Assembly: GCF_040222385.1 (NCBI RefSeq)
Contig: NZ_JAVKDF010000014.1
Location: 1 to 64,000 of the forward strand
DNA: 64,000 nucleotides
Source: Imperialibacter sp040222385
Lineage (GTDB): Bacteria > Bacteroidota > Bacteroidia > Cytophagales > Cyclobacteriaceae
Direction of reading: 5' to 3'
The notes beneath the pieces were generated by a model that had not been told where the DNA came from, did no database searches, and saw nothing but the letters and a program-made list of their open reading frames with translations. This document shows positions 25,635-33,760 of the stretch, piece by piece; positions within the stretch are counted from its first letter, which is position 1; the number at the start of each line of letters is the position of its first letter. The position numbers were made by a program, and so were the translations under genes.

Positions 25635-26440
25635 GCACCACCGAAAGCAGTTCATATTATAATCACCTGGAACAAATGTCTGTTCTGGAGCTGTTGACCA
25701 ACATCAACAAGGAAGACCAAACCGTGCCTTTGGCGGTACAAAAAGCATTGCCACAAATTGAGGCGTTGATCTCACAGATCGTACCACGGATGAAAGAAGG
25801 TGGCAGACTGTTTTACATTGGTGCCGGCACCAGCGGCAGGTTGGCGATTGTGGACGCCTCCGAATGTCCGCCTACCTATGGCGTTTCGCCTAATGTCGTA
25901 GTGGGTATTATGGCCGGCGGCGACAAAGCCATCAGAAAATCGGTAGAGCATGCTGAAGATGACCCGAATCAGGCGTGGAAAGACCTTGAGGCATACAAGC
26001 CAACACCAAACGACACACTTATAGGAGTTGCCGCATCTGGCAGAACGCCTTATGTAATTGGTGGTGTGTCTGAGGCGAGAAAAAAAGGATTGCTGACAGG
26101 TTGCATTACGTGCAACTCAGGCACCAAATTGGCAGAGGCGGTAGAATACCCCATCGAAGCGGTAGTAGGGCCAGAATTTGTGACTGGCAGCACCCGCATG
26201 AAGTCCGGAACGGCGCAGAAGCTGGTGCTCAATATGATCAGTACCACGGTGATGATACAGCTAGGGCACGTGAAAGGCAACAAAATGGTGGACATGCAAC
26301 TGAGCAATGAGAAACTGGTGCAACGGGCAGTGCGCATGGTAATGGATGAGCTGAAAATAGAAGAACAGCTGGCTGCCGAGCTATTACAGAAATATGGCTC
26401 TGTGCGAGGTGCTGTAGACAATTATCCAACGCATGCATGA
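25631..26440 (+). CDS. murQ: N-acetylmuramic acid 6-phosphate etherase
   Basis: Cleaves the lactyl ether of MurNAc-6-phosphate, giving GlcNAc-6-phosphate and D-lactate in cell-wall recycling. 269 residues with a SIS fold: RLFYIGAGTSGRLAIVDASECPPTYG (about 58-83), VGIMAGGDKAIRKSVEHAEDD (about 90-110), and GPEFVTGSTRMKSGTAQKLVLNM (about 180-202). Length is about 30 residues shorter than E. coli MurQ, as is common in Bacteroidota. It is coupled to the kinase upstream and overlaps the next gene by 8 bp. Confidence 0.95.
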   Translation: MSTTESSSYYNHLEQMSVLELLTNINKEDQTVPLAVQKALPQIEALISQIVPRMKEGGRLFYIGAGTSGRLAIVDASECPPTYGVSPNVVVGIMAGGDKAIRKSVEHAEDDPNQAWKDLEAYKPTPNDTLIGVAASGRTPYVIGGVSEARKKGLLTGCITCNSGTKLAEAVEYPIEAVVGPEFVTGSTRMKSGTAQKLVLNMISTTVMIQLGHVKGNKMVDMQLSNEKLVQRAVRMVMDELKIEEQLAAELLQKYGSVRGAVDNYPTHA

Positions 26441-27002
26441 GCTAGAGCCCTTTTACCGGTGGCTTACCTACTACGACCCTTCCACGGATCCCAACTCTCC
26501 TTTTGAAGGCAAAGAATACAACTACGACGTTTACTCCGAAACTGTGTACGGCTACTACCTCGCTCCAGGCTGGGATTATATGGGATCCGAAACGCTGTAC
26601 ATGAAAATTCTCTATGCCGATTACGACGAAGGCTATGTAGTCTTCGAGTTCATTGGCGAATGGAACGATGCCCTCCACAACGACATCATGCACCTGAAGC
26701 GGAACATTGTTGAGCACTTCGAGCGGTACGACATCAACAAATTCATCCTCATAGGTGAGAATGTGCTCAATTTCCATGGTTCCGACGACTCCTACTACGA
26801 AGAATGGTTTGAGGAAGTGGAAGATGGCTGGATTGCCATGGTCGGTTTTCGGGATTTTGTGCTCGATGAAATGAAAAACTTCAATATCGATTCCTACGTC
26901 AACTTCGGCGGCACCCTACAGATCGACAACTGGAGAACGCTGACACCGAAAATCTTCTATCAATTGGTGGAGCAGCAGATTCAGAGGAGGATTGGGGGGT
27001 AG
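26433..27002 (+). CDS. Conserved-looking protein of unknown function, overlapping murQ
   Basis: A 189-residue soluble acidic protein, very rich in Tyr, Asp and Glu (YYDPSTDPNSPFEGKEYNYDVYSE). The middle reads as alpha/beta (HLKRNIVEHFERYDINKFILIGENVLNF, about 90-117). No signal peptide or membrane segment. I do not recognise a family. It starts 8 bp inside murQ, so it belongs to the same transcript. Its last 43 codons recur, 93% identical, 879 bp downstream (27753-27881), beyond a toxin-antitoxin pair. Confidence 0.7.
   Translation: MHELEPFYRWLTYYDPSTDPNSPFEGKEYNYDVYSETVYGYYLAPGWDYMGSETLYMKILYADYDEGYVVFEFIGEWNDALHNDIMHLKRNIVEHFERYDINKFILIGENVLNFHGSDDSYYEEWFEEVEDGWIAMVGFRDFVLDEMKNFNIDSYVNFGGTLQIDNWRTLTPKIFYQLVEQQIQRRIGG
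26874..27002 (+). repeat. 129-bp direct repeat, copy 1 (3' end of the unknown gene)
   Basis: Codons 148-189 plus stop of the gene at 26433-27002. It aligns without gaps to 27753-27881 with nine substitutions. Confidence 0.95.
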
Positions 27003-27075
27003 TGACTAGTACTCAACGCTACTTCATGATGCAAAATCCAGAACTTTCTGTAAATTTATTGTTGTTATTAGTAGC

Positions 27076-27312
27076 ATGGAGAAATCACTTCTACATAGAA
27101 TTACATTGAATCCAGAAGTTTGTGGCGGCAAACCGACCATCAGAAACATGAGGTTTTCCGTTACCGACTTATTGAGTCTGTTGGCTTCAGGCATGACCCA
27201 CGAAGAAATACTTAAGGACTATCCCTATTTGGAGGAAGATGATATAAAAGCATGTCTTGAATATGCTGTAAGGATTTCCGACCCAAGAACAATCATTCCA
27301 GTAGTGCATTGA
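27076..27312 (+). CDS. DUF433 domain protein, probable antitoxin
   Basis: 78 residues that are almost all DUF433: RITLNPEVCGGKPTIRNMRFSVTDLLSLLASGMTHEEILKDYPYLEEDDIKACLEYA. This winged-helix-like domain is the DNA-binding antitoxin of a VapBC-like system. It is followed after one base by the DUF5615 gene, the usual partner. It starts 74 bp after the unknown gene and differs from it in having an A/T-rich upstream region with TAAATTTA at 27051-27058, a possible -7 box. Confidence 0.9.
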   Translation: MEKSLLHRITLNPEVCGGKPTIRNMRFSVTDLLSLLASGMTHEEILKDYPYLEEDDIKACLEYAVRISDPRTIIPVVH

Positions 27313-27313
27313 C

Positions 27314-27673
27314 ATGCATTGTTTTCTTGTCGACACGCAATTACCCCCGCTATTGTCTGAGTTGCTGAACGAAAGAGGTTTCAACTCAAAGCACACCGCT
27401 GCCGACTTCCCAAATGGTCAATTTATGAACGACATGAGTATTCTGGATACCGCAATAGAGGAAAATAGAGTTGTCGTCACCAAGGACAAAGACTTCAAAA
27501 ACAATTACTTGCTGCAAGGCGCTCCTCCAAAAGTATTATTTATCCAACTCGGAAATTCTTCCAACAGGGAGTTGCTCAATTATTTCAGGAAAAATCTAAC
27601 CCACATTAAATCTCTGCTCGACGACGGTCATTATTTTATAACTCTCGGAAAGGACAATATCGCAGCTTACTAG
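27314..27673 (+). CDS. DUF5615 PIN-like protein, probable toxin
   Basis: 119 residues. DUF5615 is a Mut7-C/PIN-like nuclease fold: FLVDTQLPPLLSELLNERGFNSKHTAADFP (about 3-33; the Asp in LVD is a metal ligand), DMSILDTAIEENRVVVTKDKDFKN (about 38-61) and PKVLFIQLGNSSNRELLNYF. Together with the DUF433 gene one base upstream it forms a type II toxin-antitoxin pair; the toxin is presumably an RNase. The pair lies exactly between two copies of the end of the neighbouring gene. Confidence 0.88.
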   Translation: MHCFLVDTQLPPLLSELLNERGFNSKHTAADFPNGQFMNDMSILDTAIEENRVVVTKDKDFKNNYLLQGAPPKVLFIQLGNSSNRELLNYFRKNLTHIKSLLDDGHYFITLGKDNIAAY

Positions 27674-27752
27674 ACAAACGTCCAGTTCGACCTAACATGC
27701 TTGCAGAAATCATTTGCCTATCGTCTGCTGAGGCATAAAAACTAACCCTTGA

Positions 27753-27881
27753 AAAAACTTCAATATCGATTCCTACGTCAACTTCGGCGGCACCCTCCAA
27801 ATTGACAACTGGAGAACGCTGACGCCGAAAGTCTTTTATCAATTGGTGGAGCAGCAGATACAGAGGAGGATTGTGGGGTAA
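27753..27881 (+). pseudogene. 129-bp direct repeat, copy 2: orphan 3' end of the unknown gene
   Basis: Reads in frame as 42 codons plus TAA and aligns codon by codon with the end of the gene at 26433-27002. Of nine substitutions, six are silent, one changes TAG to TAA and two change residues (Ile to Val, Gly to Val). An in-frame TAA lies shortly upstream and there is no start codon, so it is a remnant and not a gene. Confidence 0.9.
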
Positions 27882-27920
27882 AGAAAGATTTTGTTAAGAT
27901 GCTGCGTGATATTAAGTTCT

Positions 27921-28853
27921 CTACTCAGCCACTATCCCTTTTACCTTTTCGTTAATTAAGTTAACAAACCCCATAGTCCACATATACATAAAATAAGCGT
28001 CCTCTTTTTGGGGAACTGGTATAGGATTTAAATCTTGACCCTTTTTCCCTTTGTCATGGATAAACTTAGATGAAAACTCATGGAGATGCCAAATAGATTT
28101 CAACAAATCCTCAAACCCTAGTTCTGAATAATTGTTCTTCTCAAATAACTTTTTTAGTTCTTCCTTGCTATCGTGGTCCTCTTTGTATAGTTTAAAAATA
28201 TCCCAAACTTTTCTCGAAGTCTCAAACACCTTGTCCCATTTTCCTTCATTCAGCAGGGTGTGCATCTCGCCTAACCTTGTAAGAGCTCGATCCAACTTTT
28301 CAGTCCACATACTCTTCAGATCGGCCCCAAGTTGAATATGATGCTTCGAAAACTCAATTATTAGAAATTCGCCCAATCCCAATTTTTCCGAAAAATTTCT
28401 AAGCCAAGAACTTTGTTCAATTTCTATCTCCATATTTCCCGGTTGTCTCTCAATTTTTAGCGCCTTCCCGCTAAACGTGTCAAGGTAAAGAGTAGCAATT
28501 TCCAGCTCAACTTTTAAAAGCACACTTTTCGTCGATCTAGAAAGTCTCTGGTGTTCTAAAAAATCAATTGCCTTTTTAGAAATCGTCGCAGAAAACTTTC
28601 TAGAATAAACACTTCTCTCATTCCCTGACGAGCTCGAATTTCCCTCAGAAATTGGTATCACAATATTATCGTAACCACTCAATTCTTGCTCCGAATCAAT
28701 AGCCGCTAGCTTCCTTCCGTCAGGCGTTTTCAAAAAACCAGAAATGAATAATGGAATTTCCTTATCGACAACATATTCAAACTCCGCACGGAATAGAAAC
28801 CTTGGATCAATTGAACTCTCATCCACACCAACTTCAACTTTTTTTATCCACAT
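27921..28853 (-). CDS. Unrecognised 310-residue protein
   Basis: I do not recognise a family. The N-terminal part (1-140) looks beta-rich (VEVGVDESSIDPRFLFRAEFEYVV; KSVLLKVELEIATLYLDTFSG). The C-terminal part (about 150-310) looks helical and ends with HLHEFSSKFIHDKGKKGQDLNPIPVPQKEDAYFMYMWTMGFVNLINEKVKG. No signal peptide or membrane segment. The DNA is more A/T-rich than the core genes around it, and it neighbours the toxin-antitoxin remnant zone. It may therefore be an acquired, possibly defence-related gene, which is a guess from context only. Confidence 0.65.
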   Translation of the reverse strand: MWIKKVEVGVDESSIDPRFLFRAEFEYVVDKEIPLFISGFLKTPDGRKLAAIDSEQELSGYDNIVIPISEGNSSSSGNERSVYSRKFSATISKKAIDFLEHQRLSRSTKSVLLKVELEIATLYLDTFSGKALKIERQPGNMEIEIEQSSWLRNFSEKLGLGEFLIIEFSKHHIQLGADLKSMWTEKLDRALTRLGEMHTLLNEGKWDKVFETSRKVWDIFKLYKEDHDSKEELKKLFEKNNYSELGFEDLLKSIWHLHEFSSKFIHDKGKKGQDLNPIPVPQKEDAYFMYMWTMGFVNLINEKVKGIVAE

Positions 28854-29003
28854 ATCTCCTCAAATAATGTTGTTTAAATACGATTCCGGAAATTTTCTCA
28901 GCTATGCCACCCACTATCTAACGGAAACTGAAAGACTATTTTAATGAAAATCCTCATTAGGGCTTCACAAAATGAATATCCTTCCATCGAAGTCACCAAC
29001 AAT

Positions 29004-29606
29004 CTAGCTAATCCTTTCCACCCTCGCCACTTCCGAAATCAAATACTTCCTTCCTGTTTTCATCTCCAGGCAAATAGAGCGGGTGCGCTTCTTGCCTTCT
29101 TTTTTGAAATGGCGTGATTCCAGCAAAAACTCCTCACCAATGACAAGCTCTGCCAGCAATATGCCGCTTTTGTGCACATCGTACTTGGAAAGGGCCATCA
29201 TAAGGGCAGGATCGGAGCAGGAAGCGGCCTTGGGGTTAGCCAGGTGGCGACGGAGCTTCAGTCCCAGCTCATCGGGAAAAGCTCCCGCCTCCACCATGGG
29301 AAACAGCACTTCCTTAAAAGTGTTTTTCCATTCCGAGCCGTGGGGGGCTATTCGCCTGCCATATTTTTCAAAAGCCTGTAGGTGAGCTACCTCGTGCAGG
29401 TAGGTTACTGTGAATGCGTATGGGTTGAGGTCTTGATTGACCGTAATGATAGGCTTCCTGCCTTTGTTGAACCGGAAGTCGCCCAGCTTGGTGGAGCGGC
29501 CTTTGACCACTTTTAGTGTGAAGCCATGCTTCACCCAAAGGTCAAAGCAATACTGGGAAGCCTTTGGCGGCAGGTATTTTTCGAAAACTGCAAACTGTGA
29601 CTGCAA
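29004..29606 (-). CDS. SprT-like zinc metalloprotease-fold protein
   Basis: 200 residues. The SprT-like zincin signature HEVAH (about 71-75) is followed by the third ligand in APHGSEWKNTFKEVL (about 87-101). The later cysteine-type zinc ribbon of some family members is absent; the C-terminus ends in RKYLISEVARVERIS. Relatives include human Spartan, which cleaves DNA-protein crosslinks; bacterial members are uncharacterised. It lies 6 bp after the acidic lipoprotein gene in the same direction, likely one transcript with der. Confidence 0.85.
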   Translation of the reverse strand: MQSQFAVFEKYLPPKASQYCFDLWVKHGFTLKVVKGRSTKLGDFRFNKGRKPIITVNQDLNPYAFTVTYLHEVAHLQAFEKYGRRIAPHGSEWKNTFKEVLFPMVEAGAFPDELGLKLRRHLANPKAASCSDPALMMALSKYDVHKSGILLAELVIGEEFLLESRHFKKEGKKRTRSICLEMKTGRKYLISEVARVERIS

Positions 29607-29612
29607 GCAGGC

Positions 29613-29966
29613 TTAAGGTAAGTCTTCTACGTCTCTTTCAATGGTGATTTTCACATCCTTTAAATCACGATGGATGTTGCGAAGCTCTTTCCTGATTTGC
29701 TCTCTTATTTTTCGCACATCTCTGTCGGACACGTCTACTTTGATCACGATATCGTCGAGCCCATCCTCCAGTTCGATCCTGATCTCCTCCACATCATCCA
29801 TGGCATCGTCGAGCGATTCCTCCACGTCTTCGAGGGCTTCGTTGATGATGTCCTCAATTTCGTCTCCGTCAACATCAATGGTTATGCTGAACCTATTGTC
29901 GTCACGTCGGTCGCTGCATGAGCTGATCATGAAAGCGACAAAAAGTATTGCTAACAACTTTTTCAT
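29613..29966 (-). CDS. Small acidic lipoprotein, function unknown
   Basis: 117 residues. The leader MKKLLAILFVAFMISSC ends at Cys17. The rest is strikingly acidic (VDGDEIEDIINEALEDVEESLDDAMDDVEEI) and then turns into an alternating charged helix (KIREQIRKELRNIHRDLKDV). It would form amphipathic helices or a coiled coil at the cell envelope. No family recognised. It starts 14 bp after der. Confidence 0.7.
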   Translation of the reverse strand: MKKLLAILFVAFMISSCSDRRDDNRFSITIDVDGDEIEDIINEALEDVEESLDDAMDDVEEIRIELEDGLDDIVIKVDVSDRDVRKIREQIRKELRNIHRDLKDVKITIERDVEDLP

Positions 29967-29980
29967 AGGATAAAACTACC

Positions 29981-31291
29981 CTATTTCTGTCTGAAAAACA
30001 ACGTGATGGGCGAACCGGTAAAGCCAAAGTGACCACGCAGTTTATTTATCAAATACCGCTGATAGGATTCTTTGATGTACTGAGGGTTGCTACAGAAAAA
30101 GGCGAATGAGGGCGTCTTTGTCGGAAGCTGCGTGATGTATTTGATGTTGATAATTTTACTTTTGACAGACGGCGGAGGAAATTTTTCTATTTCCTTCAAC
30201 ATAATATCATTCAGCTTGGAGGTCGGAACCTTTTTTATTCGGTTCTCGTGGATTTCCATGGCCAGCTCTATGGCCTGAAAAATCCTCTTTTTGGTCACTA
30301 CAGACGTGAATATGATGGGCACATATGCCATGTCGCCAAGTTTTTCTATCATGGCTTTGGTAAACTTGTCGGCGGTTTTCTCGTCCTTCTCCACCAGGTC
30401 CCACTTGTTCACCATGATCATGATGCCCTTTTTGTACTTGTGGGCCAGGTTGATAATGCTCATGTCCTGAGCTTCCAGGCCAAGTGTTGCGTCGATCATC
30501 ACTATGCTCACATCACTGTCCTGAAGGGCCTGAATGGATCGCAGCACAGAGAAGAATTCAATGTCTTCTTTCACCTTGGCTTTCTTGCGAATACCAGCAG
30601 TGTCGGTCAAAATAAAGTCCTTGTTAAATAGGGTATAGCGGGTGTCGATAGCATCACGGGTGGTGCCGGCCACATTAGTCACAATGGTGCGATCCTTGCC
30701 AACCAGCATATTCAGAAAAGAAGATTTACCTACATTGGGCCTTCCCAGAATAGCGATGCGGGGAATGTCTTTGCCCGGGTCTTCGTCGCCATCTTCCTCA
30801 AAATGCTTTACTACTTCGTCCAGCAACTCGCCGGTACCAGAACCGCTGTTGGAAGAAATAGGAAACATGTGTTCTCCCAGTCCCAGCTCGTAAAATTCAT
30901 TCGCAGCAAATATTCGTTCGGTGTTATCGGCTTTGTTGGCCACAAGCAGCACGGGCTTGTTCACACTCCTCACCACGTTGGCAAAGTCCCTGTCCCACGG
31001 CGTAACTCCCTCGCCACAATCGACCATAAATAGAATGACCGATGCTTCTTCGAGCGCTTCCACTACCTGTTCCCGGATGGCTGATTCGAAAATGTCGTCA
31101 GAGCCAACAACATACCCGCCTGTATCGATAACTGTGAAATACTTCCCTATCCACTCGGCATAACCGTAGTGGCGATCCCTGGTTACCCCAGGTTCGTTGT
31201 CCATAATGGCCTTTTTCTTCTCAATCAGTCTGTTGAAGAAAGTGGATTTGCCCACGTTGGGCCTGCCTACAATTGCTACGATATTTGCCAC
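29981..31291 (-). CDS. der: Ribosome biogenesis GTPase Der (EngA)
   Basis: 436 residues with two consecutive G domains and a KH-like C-terminus, the unique plan of Der, which assists 50S subunit maturation. G domain 1: GRPNVGKSTFFN (about 8-19), DTGG near 57, NKAD near 118. G domain 2: GRPNVGKSSFLN (about 183-194), DTAG near 231, NKWD near 296. The KH-like end contains HFGFTGSPITLFFRQK. Length and motifs are normal. Confidence 0.97.
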   Translation of the reverse strand: MANIVAIVGRPNVGKSTFFNRLIEKKKAIMDNEPGVTRDRHYGYAEWIGKYFTVIDTGGYVVGSDDIFESAIREQVVEALEEASVILFMVDCGEGVTPWDRDFANVVRSVNKPVLLVANKADNTERIFAANEFYELGLGEHMFPISSNSGSGTGELLDEVVKHFEEDGDEDPGKDIPRIAILGRPNVGKSSFLNMLVGKDRTIVTNVAGTTRDAIDTRYTLFNKDFILTDTAGIRKKAKVKEDIEFFSVLRSIQALQDSDVSIVMIDATLGLEAQDMSIINLAHKYKKGIMIMVNKWDLVEKDEKTADKFTKAMIEKLGDMAYVPIIFTSVVTKKRIFQAIELAMEIHENRIKKVPTSKLNDIMLKEIEKFPPPSVKSKIINIKYITQLPTKTPSFAFFCSNPQYIKESYQRYLINKLRGHFGFTGSPITLFFRQK

Positions 31292-31430
31292 TGGAAAATA
31301 AAAGATTAGTAATAATGAATGAGGAAATCAGCCACGATGGCTCTGCTGAAAACAAATATTATTGGTAAAATTCGTCATAATAATTCAGAAAAGCTCCTCC
31401 GGCTTTTTCGCTACCATAACAACGCATAAC

Positions 31431-31459
31431 AAAAAGGCCTCAGCGTGCGCTGAGGCCTT
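31431..31459 (-). terminator. Strong terminator facing left, apparently the former terminator of the initiator tRNA gene
   Basis: A 12-bp perfect stem (31434-31445 with 31448-31459, core GGCCTCAGCG) is followed on the minus strand by five T residues. It lies 4 bp outside the left att repeat. No minus-strand gene ends here, but if the element is removed it stands 5 bp beyond the tRNA-fMet 3' end. Confidence 0.85.
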
Positions 31460-31463
31460 GTTA

Positions 31464-31475
31464 GTAGCGGGGACA
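31464..31475. repeat. Left attachment site of the element
   Basis: GTAGCGGGGACA, identical to the reverse complement of the last 11 bases of tRNA-fMet plus one flanking base. The 205 bp from here to the integrase hold no gene but contain the arm-type repeats. Confidence 0.85.
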
Positions 31476-31593
31476 TTAATCCAACCCAACTAACAAGAAT
31501 AAACATCAGCAACAAAAGGCAATGATTATCAGCTATTTAATGATTTGAGGGCTTTTCTCTTTTCTTTTGATTTGAGGTAGTTTGATGAAACTT

Positions 31594-31616
31594 TGTCCCC
31601 CAAACTGTCCCCCAAA
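31594..31616. repeat. Left arm-type integrase repeats
   Basis: TGTCCCCCAAA occurs at 31594-31604 and 31606-31616, a tandem pair at 12-bp pitch. The same word recurs near the right end (37211-37221). Paired sites at both ends are the usual arm binding sites of tyrosine integrases. Confidence 0.7.
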
Positions 31617-31680
31617 ACAGTATAATTAACTATTTTGCAAAGTAAGTCAAAAAAAAGGAAAGCATTATCATTTATAAGGC

Positions 31681-32769
31681 ATGGGGGTCACTGTAAGAGA
31701 AAATATAAAAGCCAATGGCACAAAGTCACTTTACTTGGATATTGTCTACAATGGCAAAAGAACTAAAGAGTATTTAGGGCTAAAACTGACAAAAGCTTCC
31801 ACAGTGGAAGAGCGGCAAAAGAACAAGGAAATTAAACTATTGGCAGAAAGCATAGCATCAAAGAGAAACCTTGAGATGCAGGCAAATGAATATGACTATA
31901 CCCCAGCTTTCAAAAGGAACATTGACTTTGTTGCCTATTATGAGCAATTCCTTGACGATTACACTAACAAGGATAAGAGAATTGTAAAGTACTCTCTAAG
32001 TTGGTTTAAGGACTTTCTTCAGACTTCGCTCGGTGTAACCTCAATTACCCCAAAAGAATTGACTGAGGAGCTTTGTGTGGGTTACAAGCGGTATATGGAG
32101 GAGGGATTAAATGGAGAAACACCCTACAACTATTTTACTAAGTTCAAAAAGGTTATTAAGAAAGCGATTAAAGACAAATTAATCACCGAGAACCCAACCG
32201 AGGGAATCAAGAATGAAAAGAGTGAAGGGCTAAAAAAAGACATCCTCAACACTGAGGAGGTACAAACCTTAGCAAATGCTTATTGTGGAAATACTGAAGT
32301 AAAAAGAGCCTTTCTATTTTCCTTGAATACTGGCCTTAGGTGGGTTGACCTAAAAGCTTTGAAATTTGGGAATATTGATTTTGCCTCCTCAAGGCTAAAA
32401 ATCGACCAGCAAAAGGTCAAAGGAAAGAAGAGCGCACAACTTAGCATTGACCTTAACAAGACGGCTCTCAAGCTCATTGGAGAGCCTCAGGCAAAGGATA
32501 ATTCCATCTTTGATCTACCGAGCCACACGGGCGGCTTAAAGAGTCTCAGCGCATGGGTGAAGAAAGCAGGGATCGACAAACACATTACTTGGCATTGTGG
32601 CCGACATAGTTTTGCAGTAAACATCTTAACAAACGGTACAGACATTAAAACTACCTCCTCTCTCCTTGGTCATAGTGGATTAAAGCATACTGAGAAGTAC
32701 CTCCATGTTGTCAGTGAGTTGAAAAGAAAGGCAGTCAATTCTCTACCAGAAACGGAAGTAACTCTATAA
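31681..32769 (+). CDS. Tyrosine-type site-specific integrase of the element
   Basis: 362 residues. The N-terminal arm-binding domain is VTVRENIKANGTKSLYLDIVYNGKRTKEYLG, the form typical of Bacteroidota integrases. A SAM-like core-binding domain follows (about 80-175). The catalytic domain has Arg in TGLRWVDL (near 219), Lys in QQKVKGKK, HxxR in WHCGRHSFA (near 308), His in LGHSGLKHTEKYLHV and Tyr in the same stretch (near 337), so it is complete. It would recombine the tRNA-fMet end with the element att site. It reads inward from the left end; the 291-aa gene follows at 5 bp. Confidence 0.95.
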   Translation: MGVTVRENIKANGTKSLYLDIVYNGKRTKEYLGLKLTKASTVEERQKNKEIKLLAESIASKRNLEMQANEYDYTPAFKRNIDFVAYYEQFLDDYTNKDKRIVKYSLSWFKDFLQTSLGVTSITPKELTEELCVGYKRYMEEGLNGETPYNYFTKFKKVIKKAIKDKLITENPTEGIKNEKSEGLKKDILNTEEVQTLANAYCGNTEVKRAFLFSLNTGLRWVDLKALKFGNIDFASSRLKIDQQKVKGKKSAQLSIDLNKTALKLIGEPQAKDNSIFDLPSHTGGLKSLSAWVKKAGIDKHITWHCGRHSFAVNILTNGTDIKTTSSLLGHSGLKHTEKYLHVVSELKRKAVNSLPETEVTL

Positions 32770-32774
32770 TCGAC

Positions 32775-33650
32775 ATGGAGTTCAGTTACTTCAAGAAATT
32801 CTTTTGGCCGCTCGGTTACTTTAACCATAGAGATAAAACTGCAATAACACAATTGCTTGATAGTACTTATGAAGAAAGTGACTATGAATTATTTAGCCAA
32901 GAGCTCAGGAGCAACGTCGTTGCTTCAAAAAACAAAAATGATGTTGTAAAACTCTACATTTTTGAATTGCTGATCATTCAATATGAGTTTTATGAGCGTC
33001 GTGAATCGCTTTTAAGCTTGGAGTATGCCAGTGAATATGTTTGGTTTGTTGAAGACCTTCCCGATGAAAATCAATACAGTGCCCTCGACCTTTACCTGAT
33101 CAAATCACATCAAATTATCTCAAGTCTAATCGAGGAAATTCAAATAACCTGTGAGTTATTTAGTATCAACTTTGATGCTATTTGCCGTGACCTTGGCTTC
33201 TACTATGAGCCGTTTAAGTCAGACGTTTATAAAGAGTTCGCCAAAACTCCAATGTCACAGAAAATAAGGCAAGCAAGAACACTAATTTGGCAAGGCGAAT
33301 ACTCAGAACTAAAGGTGCTCTACCAAAAACTTAGAGTTTCCTGTATTGAATATGAAACCAAAGAGGAAGTATTTCTTTATGCATTTTCAGGAGCACCAAT
33401 TGATCCTGAAATGCCTGCAATTAAATGGTGCATTAAAGTAAAACTAATCGCCTATTTTCTAGACAAATGCTTTAACGGGAATTGGCAAGCAACCATTGGC
33501 CAAGGAAACCTATTCATGAATGAAAAAGGGAAACTAATAACAAGCAGCGACCTATCATCAGCCTTAAAGGAGGCAAAAGCAAAAGACGTTCCCGGACAAC
33601 AAGAGATAGATTTGATTCTATCTGAAATTAAAAACAATGATAATAGTTGA
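32775..33650 (+). CDS. Element protein of unknown function following the integrase
   Basis: 291 residues, mostly helical, acidic, no signal peptide. The C-terminal half has SGAPIDPEMPAIKWCIKVKLIAYFLDKCFNGNW (about 202-234), a helix-loop pattern that recalls proteins of Bacteroidota mobile elements such as RteC-like regulators, but I cannot assign it. It starts 5 bp after the integrase stop, so the two are co-transcribed, which suggests a role in integration, excision control or superinfection. Confidence 0.7.
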   Translation: MEFSYFKKFFWPLGYFNHRDKTAITQLLDSTYEESDYELFSQELRSNVVASKNKNDVVKLYIFELLIIQYEFYERRESLLSLEYASEYVWFVEDLPDENQYSALDLYLIKSHQIISSLIEEIQITCELFSINFDAICRDLGFYYEPFKSDVYKEFAKTPMSQKIRQARTLIWQGEYSELKVLYQKLRVSCIEYETKEEVFLYAFSGAPIDPEMPAIKWCIKVKLIAYFLDKCFNGNWQATIGQGNLFMNEKGKLITSSDLSSALKEAKAKDVPGQQEIDLILSEIKNNDNS

Positions 33651-33760
33651 CTGCTATCAAGCTATCAAGCTTTGTCACCCATCCAAAAACTAAGTTTGTA
33701 TCATCAATTGATATAAAGGATTAGGCCTAATCCATTTCATTAATCTTAATCATTAAAGGG

